From assembly GCF_900187645.1 (NCBI RefSeq), contig NZ_FYEE01000013.1:1-64000 (forward strand): a DNA stretch of 64,000 nucleotides, written 5' to 3'. The first letter of the stretch is position 1; every line of letters begins with the position of its first letter. This DNA is from Pseudomonas sp. Irchel 3E20. GTDB taxonomy: Bacteria > Pseudomonadota > Gammaproteobacteria > Pseudomonadales > Pseudomonadaceae. The notes below the pieces were generated by a model, which was not told where the DNA came from, did no database searches, and was given only the letters and a program-made list of their open reading frames with translations. The position numbers and the translations under genes were made by a program. Below are positions 59,662 through 64,000 of the stretch, piece after piece.

Positions 59662-61320
59662 TCAATGGCTGACCGCCCCGCTCGCCCCCAGGCCCGTCTG
59701 CGAACGCACGAACTGCGGGAAGAACAGTGCCCGCTCGTTATCCGCAGCCTTGGACTTGTCGGTGATGGAGAAGAACCAGATCCCGACGAAGGCAATAATC
59801 ATCGAGAACAGCGCTGGGTACTCGTAAGGGAAGATCGCTTTTTCGTGGTGCAGGATCTGCACCCAGATGGTCGGGCCAAGCACCATCAGGCCTACCGCAC
59901 TCACCAGGCCCAGCCAGCCGCCGATCATGGCGCCGCGGGTGGTCAGTTTCTTCCAGTACATCGAGAGCAGCAGTACCGGGAAGTTGCAGCTTGCCGCGAT
60001 GGAGAACGCCAGGCCTACCATGAACGCGATGTTCTGGCTTTCAAAGAGGATGCCCAGGCCAATCGCCAGCACTGCGAGAGCAATGGTGGTGATTTTCGAG
60101 ACACGGATTTCATCTTTGTCGTTGGCTTTACCCTTTTTGATGACGCTGGCGTACAGGTCATGGGACACCGCCGAGGCACCTGCCAGGGTCAAGCCGGCCA
60201 CGACCGCCAGGATGGTGGCGAACGCAACGGCCGAGATGAAGCCCAGGAAGATACTGCCGCCCACAGCATTGGCCAGGTGCACCGCCGCCATGTTGTTGCC
60301 GCCGAGCAAGGCGCCCGCTGCATCCTTGAAGTCCGGGTTCGTGCTAACCAGCAGGATCGCGCCGAAACCGATGATAAAGGTCAGGATGTAGAAGTAGCCA
60401 ATGAAGCCAGTGGCATACAGCACGCTCTTACGCGCTTCTTTCGCATCGCTCACGGTGAAGAAGCGCATCAGGATGTGCGGCAGGCCAGCAGTACCGAACA
60501 TCAACGCCAGGCCCAGGGAGAAGGCCGAGATCGGGTCCTTCACCAAGCCGCCGGGGCTCATGATGGCCTCACCTTTAGGGTGTACCTTGATCGCCTCGGC
60601 AAACAGTGCGTTGAAGTCGAAGTTGACGTGCTTCATTACCATGATGGCCATGAAGCTGGCACCGGACAGCAGCAGCACTGCCTTGATGATCTGTACCCAT
60701 GTGGTGGCCAGCATGCCGCCGAACAGCACATACAGGCACATCAGGATGCCGACCATAATGACCGCGACATGGTAGTCCAAGCCGAACAGCAGCTGGATCA
60801 GCTTGCCGGCACCGACCATTTGCGCGATCAGGTAGAACGCCACCACCACCAGCGAGCCACAGGCCGACAGGGTGCGGATCTGGGTTTGCCCCAAGCGATA
60901 GGACGCCACGTCGGCAAAGGTGTACTTGCCCAAGTTGCGCAGGCGCTCGGCGATCAGGAACAGAATGATCGGCCAGCCCACCAAAAAGCCGATCGAGTAG
61001 ATCAGGCCATCGTAGCCGGAGGTGTACACCAGAGCGGAAATGCCCAGGAAAGACGCCGCCGACATGTAGTCACCGGCAATCGCCAGGCCGTTCTGAAAAC
61101 CGGTGATCTTGCCGCCGGCCGCATAGTAGTCGGCTGCCGAGTTATTGCGCTTGGAAGCCCAGTAGGTGATGCACAGGGTAGCGCCGACGAACGCGACGAA
61201 CATCAGGATGGCTGAAACGTTGAGCGGTTGTTTATGCACTTCGCCGGTCAGGGCATCGGCTGCCCAAAGCGCAGGAGCGAAGGCCGCAAGCCCGAGTGCC
61301 GCAAATAGACGCCGGATCAT
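59662..61320 (-). CDS. actP: Cation/acetate symporter ActP
   Basis: A 552-residue sodium:solute symporter family permease with an N-terminal signal-like segment (LFAALGLAAFAPALWAADA) and about 13 further hydrophobic helices; AIAGDYMSAASFLGISALVY and VVAGLTLAGASAVSHDLYA are typical of ActP/YjcG. It takes up acetate and related monocarboxylates. Its start overlaps the stop of yjcH by 4 bases. In Pseudomonas this operon is controlled by the CrbS/CrbR (MxtR/ErdR) system (from memory). Confidence 0.93.
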   Translation of the reverse strand: MIRRLFAALGLAAFAPALWAADALTGEVHKQPLNVSAILMFVAFVGATLCITYWASKRNNSAADYYAAGGKITGFQNGLAIAGDYMSAASFLGISALVYTSGYDGLIYSIGFLVGWPIILFLIAERLRNLGKYTFADVASYRLGQTQIRTLSACGSLVVVAFYLIAQMVGAGKLIQLLFGLDYHVAVIMVGILMCLYVLFGGMLATTWVQIIKAVLLLSGASFMAIMVMKHVNFDFNALFAEAIKVHPKGEAIMSPGGLVKDPISAFSLGLALMFGTAGLPHILMRFFTVSDAKEARKSVLYATGFIGYFYILTFIIGFGAILLVSTNPDFKDAAGALLGGNNMAAVHLANAVGGSIFLGFISAVAFATILAVVAGLTLAGASAVSHDLYASVIKKGKANDKDEIRVSKITTIALAVLAIGLGILFESQNIAFMVGLAFSIAASCNFPVLLLSMYWKKLTTRGAMIGGWLGLVSAVGLMVLGPTIWVQILHHEKAIFPYEYPALFSMIIAFVGIWFFSITDKSKAADNERALFFPQFVRSQTGLGASGAVSH

Positions 61321-61628
61321 TGTGCAGCCTCCTTGAGAATGGCGTTGTTCAGGTCATCGAACTCGCCATTGGCGCGGCGAACGTAGATGCCTGTCAGGAC
61401 AAAGGCCGAGAGAATCAGCCCGACACCGATGGGGATGCCCCAGGTAATCGATGATTCAGGACTGATCTTGGCTCCCAGTACCTGGGGTCCGTACGCAATC
61501 AACAGGATGAAGCCCGAGTAAAGCCCAAGCATGATCGCCGAGAGAATCCAGGCGAACCGCTCTCTTTTGCTCACCAGCTCCTTGAAACGCGGGCTGTTTT
61601 GAATCGAGAGGTAAATGCTGTCGTTCAT
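61317..61628 (-). CDS. yjcH: DUF485 membrane protein YjcH
   Basis: A 103-residue protein with two membrane helices (ILSAIMLGLYSGFILLIAYG and WGIPIGVGLILSAFVLTGIY), the DUF485 family that always accompanies ActP. It starts ATG 61628 with a GAGGATAA ribosome site directly joined to an A-rich motif. It is probably an accessory subunit or helper of ActP. Confidence 0.92.
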   Translation of the reverse strand: MNDSIYLSIQNSPRFKELVSKRERFAWILSAIMLGLYSGFILLIAYGPQVLGAKISPESSITWGIPIGVGLILSAFVLTGIYVRRANGEFDDLNNAILKEAAQ

Positions 61629-61659
61629 TGTTTTTATCCTCGCAGCACAGATTATTGTT
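61628..61659 (-). promoter_or_regulatory. Candidate Crc/Hfq CA motifs in the yjcH-actP leader
   Basis: On the minus strand AAAAACAA (61628-61635) lies between the ribosome-binding site and the yjcH start codon, and AACAATAA (61652-61659) lies 17 bases further upstream. Both fit the AANAANAA pattern bound by Hfq with Crc during catabolite repression in Pseudomonas. Confidence 0.5.
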
Positions 61660-61691
61660 AGAACGTACCCACTCTATGCGGCTGTAGAACT

Positions 61692-61719
61692 GGTTCCAGA
61701 CGACCTTAGTCTTAGAACC
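61692..61719. promoter_or_regulatory. Dyad symmetry upstream of yjcH-actP
   Basis: Arms GGTTCCAGAC (61692-61701) and GTCTTAGAACC (61709-61719) form an imperfect inverted repeat (one extra base) around 7 bases, 64-91 bases before the yjcH start. A regulator site such as that of the acetate-response regulator is possible; identity is not known. Confidence 0.35.
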
Positions 61720-61989
61720 ATCCGCCGAAGCAAGCAGGCTCCCCAGGCCAGAAGCTGTCGCCCACTGGCAATGGGCGCAAGAACGCCAACAGAGCATAGA
61801 AGAAACAGCCCTTGCCCACGGCAGAAGAGCCTTGGCAAGCAAGGGGCTGGGAGGAAGGTTTGGATCAGCCCTGGAGGGGCTATGGCAGGAAGGTTTCTGC
61901 TGGCTGGCAACACGGTGCCAGGAATGCACCTGCAACCGCAGCCCGGTGGCATCTAGGCACACCGGGGCGGTCAGGCGGAGACGGGCGGG
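61720..61989. other. Non-coding gap between yjcH and betX
   Basis: No gene is supported here; the small open frames lack ribosome sites and family features. A stem-loop GCCCGGTG/CACCGGGGC (61941-61968), 22 bases after the betX stop, may end the betX transcript although no T-run follows it. Confidence 0.5.
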
Positions 61990-62838
61990 TTACTTCAACC
62001 ACTCGGCGACGCGTTCAGGGTGCTTGGCGACCCACGCCTTGGCCGCCACGTCCGGCTTGGTGCCTTCCTGGATGGCCAGCATGACTTCGCCGATTTCATC
62101 CTTGGACGCCCACTGGAACTTCTTCAGAAACGCCGCCACTTCCGGGGCTTTCTTCTCCAGGCCTTTACTGCCAATGCTGTTGACGGTTTCGGCGGCGCCG
62201 TAAACGCCTTTAGGATCTTCGAGAAAGCGCAGCTTCCACTTGGCGAACATCCAGTGGGGCACCCAACCGGTCACGGCGATGGACTCTTTCTTGTCCTCGG
62301 CGCGGGTCAGTTCGGCGATCATCGCCGCGCCGGAGCTGGCTTGCAGCTTGTACCCCAGGCCGTAATCCTTGATTGCCTGATCGGTCTTGAGCATCACGCC
62401 TGAGCCAGCGTCGATGCCGACGATCTTGTTCTTGAAGCTGGTGTCGTCCTTAAGGTCGGCAATCGACTTGGCCTTGACGTACTCGGGCACGATCAGGCCG
62501 ATTTTCGCGTCTTTGAAGTTGGGGCCGTAGTCGACCACCTTGTCCTTGTTTTTGGTCCAGTATTCGCCGTGGGTCACCGGCAGCCAGGCCGAGAGCATGG
62601 CGTCGAGCTTACCGGTGGCCACGCCCTGCCACATGATCCCGGTCGCGACCGCTTGCAGCTTGACGTCATAGCCGAGTTTTTCCTTGATGACCTGCGCCGC
62701 CACATGGGTAGTGGCCACGCTGTCGGACCAGCCATCGACGTAGCCGATGCTCAGGGTATTGCCGTCCGCGCTGGCCAGGGTGGAGCTCATCGCAAGCGCC
62801 AGTGCGGCACCTGCGCTTAAGAGTCGTCGCATCTTCAT
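61990..62838 (-). CDS. betX: Glycine betaine-binding periplasmic protein BetX (orphan)
   Basis: A 282-residue OpuAC/ProX-type binding protein. Signal peptide MKMRRLLSAGAALALAMSSTLASA; aromatic residues for the quaternary amine are visible in YVDGWSDSVATTH, SAWLPVTHGEYWTK and VTGWVPHWMFAKW. No permease or ATPase is adjacent. In P. aeruginosa the gene beside yjcH-actP is betX, an orphan protein that delivers betaine to the CbcWV transporter (from memory), so betX is proposed. It could also start at the ATG six bases downstream. Confidence 0.85.
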   Translation of the reverse strand: MKMRRLLSAGAALALAMSSTLASADGNTLSIGYVDGWSDSVATTHVAAQVIKEKLGYDVKLQAVATGIMWQGVATGKLDAMLSAWLPVTHGEYWTKNKDKVVDYGPNFKDAKIGLIVPEYVKAKSIADLKDDTSFKNKIVGIDAGSGVMLKTDQAIKDYGLGYKLQASSGAAMIAELTRAEDKKESIAVTGWVPHWMFAKWKLRFLEDPKGVYGAAETVNSIGSKGLEKKAPEVAAFLKKFQWASKDEIGEVMLAIQEGTKPDVAAKAWVAKHPERVAEWLK

Positions 62839-63172
62839 CGTTGCTTCCCCGAAAGTTGCGCCCGACGGATGCCGGGCGGCGTGCTGCCCCTTGGATCATC
62901 AACCCAGTGCCGGGGCAGACCTGCTCTGGCAGCGACCCTGAGGCAGCGAGAAACGACATCACTACGCCAGTAACGACACCCGGAAACCACCTCCGACATG
63001 GCCAGGCGCCACGATTACAGATAATTACCACCCGCCACCCTTGCAACCTGTATCGTCCAGCTACTATTAGCCCCGATTGTGCCTGTTTAGCTGCCCTCAT
63101 GGCACTTTGGCACAACTGCGGCGGTCATAGCCTGCGAACACCATTCGGTACTTTCCTCTAAGGGATCTCGTC
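62839..63172. other. Divergent non-coding gap betX / alpha-beta hydrolase
   Basis: 334 bases without a gene. The plus-strand sequence TTGGCACAACTGCGGC (63107-63122) has GG, then 10 bases, then GC, as in sigma-54 promoters, but the -12 element is poor (CGGC for TTGC). AT-rich stretches around 63015-63075 could hold the betX promoter. Confidence 0.4.
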
Positions 63173-64000
63173 ATGCTCCGATGCTTGCGCTGCGCCGCCC
63201 TGTTTGGCGGCCTATTCTTGAGTGCGTCCGCACTGGCGGTGGACATTGATGCCGCTAGCTATGGCTACCCGCTGACCAACCCTTTTGAAGCCACCATTGC
63301 CACCACCCCGCCGGACCTGCGCCCGCAATTGCCGTTGGACGAAGACATCGACCAAGCCGACTACAGCCTGACCCTGCGCCCGGAACGTGAATTCATCCTG
63401 CCGGACAACTTCTGGGCAGTGAAGAAACTCACCTACCGCATGGCCAAGCAGGACCACGCCGCGCCGCTGATCTTCCTTATCGCCGGCACCGGCGCGCCGT
63501 ACCACAGCAGCCTCAACGAGTACCTGAAAAAGCTCTACTACCAGGCCGGTTACCACGTGGTGCAGCTGTCCTCACCCACCAGTTTCGACTTCATCAGCGC
63601 CGCCTCGCGCTTCGCCACCCCCGGGGTGAGCAAGGAAGACGCCGAAGACCTCTACCGCGTGATGCAAGCGGTGCGCGCCCAGCACCCGAAACTGCCGGTT
63701 ACCGACTACTACCTCACCGGCTACAGCCTCGGCGCGCTGAATGCGGCGTTCGTCGCCCACTTGGACGAAACCCGGCGCAGCTTCAACTTCAAGAAGGTTT
63801 TGCTGCTCAACCCGCCAGTCAATCTCTACACCTCCATCAGCAACCTAGACAAACTGGTGCAGACCGAGGTCAAGGGCATCAATAACAACACCACTTTCTA
63901 TGAACTGGTGCTCAACAAGCTGACCCGCTATTTCCAGCAAAAAGGCTACATCGACCTCAACGATGCCCTGCTCTACGACTTCCAGCAGTCCAAGCAGCAC
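63173..64000 (+). CDS. Exported alpha/beta hydrolase-fold protein, 3' end outside window
   Basis: At least 276 residues, open to the end of the window. A signal peptide (CAALFGGLFLSASALA) is followed by a conserved N-terminal region and an alpha/beta hydrolase core: LIFLIAGTGAPYHS (oxyanion region) and nucleophile elbow LTGYSLGALNAAF (GYSLG, Ser). The ATG at 63173 follows a TAAGGGA stretch. It is probably periplasmic or lipid-facing; substrate unknown. The catalytic Asp and His would be beyond the window. Confidence 0.72.
   Translation, partial: MLRCLRCAALFGGLFLSASALAVDIDAASYGYPLTNPFEATIATTPPDLRPQLPLDEDIDQADYSLTLRPEREFILPDNFWAVKKLTYRMAKQDHAAPLIFLIAGTGAPYHSSLNEYLKKLYYQAGYHVVQLSSPTSFDFISAASRFATPGVSKEDAEDLYRVMQAVRAQHPKLPVTDYYLTGYSLGALNAAFVAHLDETRRSFNFKKVLLLNPPVNLYTSISNLDKLVQTEVKGINNNTTFYELVLNKLTRYFQQKGYIDLNDALLYDFQQSKQH

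Noticed and set aside
61629..61962. Small open frames in the yjcH-betX gap
   Set aside because: They overlap each other on both strands, lack ribosome sites and hold no recognisable sequence.
1..64000. CRISPR arrays, tRNA genes, insertion sequences or prophage genes
   Set aside because: No regularly spaced repeats, no tRNA-like cloverleaf with CCA end, and no transposase or phage protein was seen in any frame.

Overview
The window looks like a chromosomal segment of a fluorescent-group Pseudomonas. The evidence is the gene content and order (earP-efp, cysB, the gpsA/sixA cluster, fabA-fabB, htpG, sucDC-lpdG-sucBA-sdhBADC/gltA, yjcH-actP-betX), high-GC codon use, an intact REPIN of the type abundant in P. 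fluorescens, and rRNA promoters with the GC-rich discriminator usual in Pseudomonas. Product calls come from recognisable motifs and family knowledge. Remarks on P. aeruginosa gene order are from memory and were not checked.

Layout. 1-390: two tandem minus-strand promoters of rRNA type; the rRNA operon itself should lie left of base 1. 390-7.0 kb: RhtA-like exporter, small lipoprotein, divergent TetR/SDR pair with an HCCA-isomerase-like protein, M24 aminopeptidase, cysteine desulfurase. 7.0-14.5 kb: EF-P and its arginine rhamnosyltransferase EarP, a GreA/GreB-like protein, CysB, universal stress protein, 5'-nucleotidase, a thioredoxin-like/PilZ divergent pair with overlapping start codons, DAHP synthase. 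14.5-21 kb: SDR, CurA-like reductase, PyrF, AI-2E-family permease, DUF4892 protein and two translationally coupled alpha/beta hydrolases.

21-33.7 kb is the most unusual part. It starts with a stand-alone TcC/RHS toxin gene that carries a glycine-rich, hydrophobic C-terminal payload. It then passes through thioesterase, acyl-CoA ligase, sixA, DUF4389 and gpsA. It ends in a tightly coupled three-gene operon: TonB-dependent receptor, periplasmic binding protein, hybrid histidine kinase. I infer that this operon is a signalling relay running from the outer membrane to the inner membrane.

33.7-46 kb: fabAB (unsaturated fatty acid synthesis) behind a FabR/DesT-like operator, a chemoreceptor with a possible sigma-28 promoter, an exported amidohydrolase, OsmC, HtpG, two coupled hotdog thioesterases, a small lipoprotein, MAPEG and DUF599 membrane proteins, and a BrnQ/BraB branched-chain amino acid carrier.

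46-59.3 kb: the TCA block on the minus strand (sdhCDAB-sucAB-lpdG-sucCD), divergent from gltA, with clear sigma-70 promoters on both sides of the gap. Prominent stem-loops and AGCTTGCAGC-type repeats sit between several cistrons. 59.6-64 kb: acetate uptake (yjcH-actP) with Crc/Hfq-type A-rich motifs at its ribosome-binding site, the orphan betaine-binding protein BetX, and an exported alpha/beta hydrolase cut off by the window end. I saw no tRNA, CRISPR array, insertion sequence or prophage.
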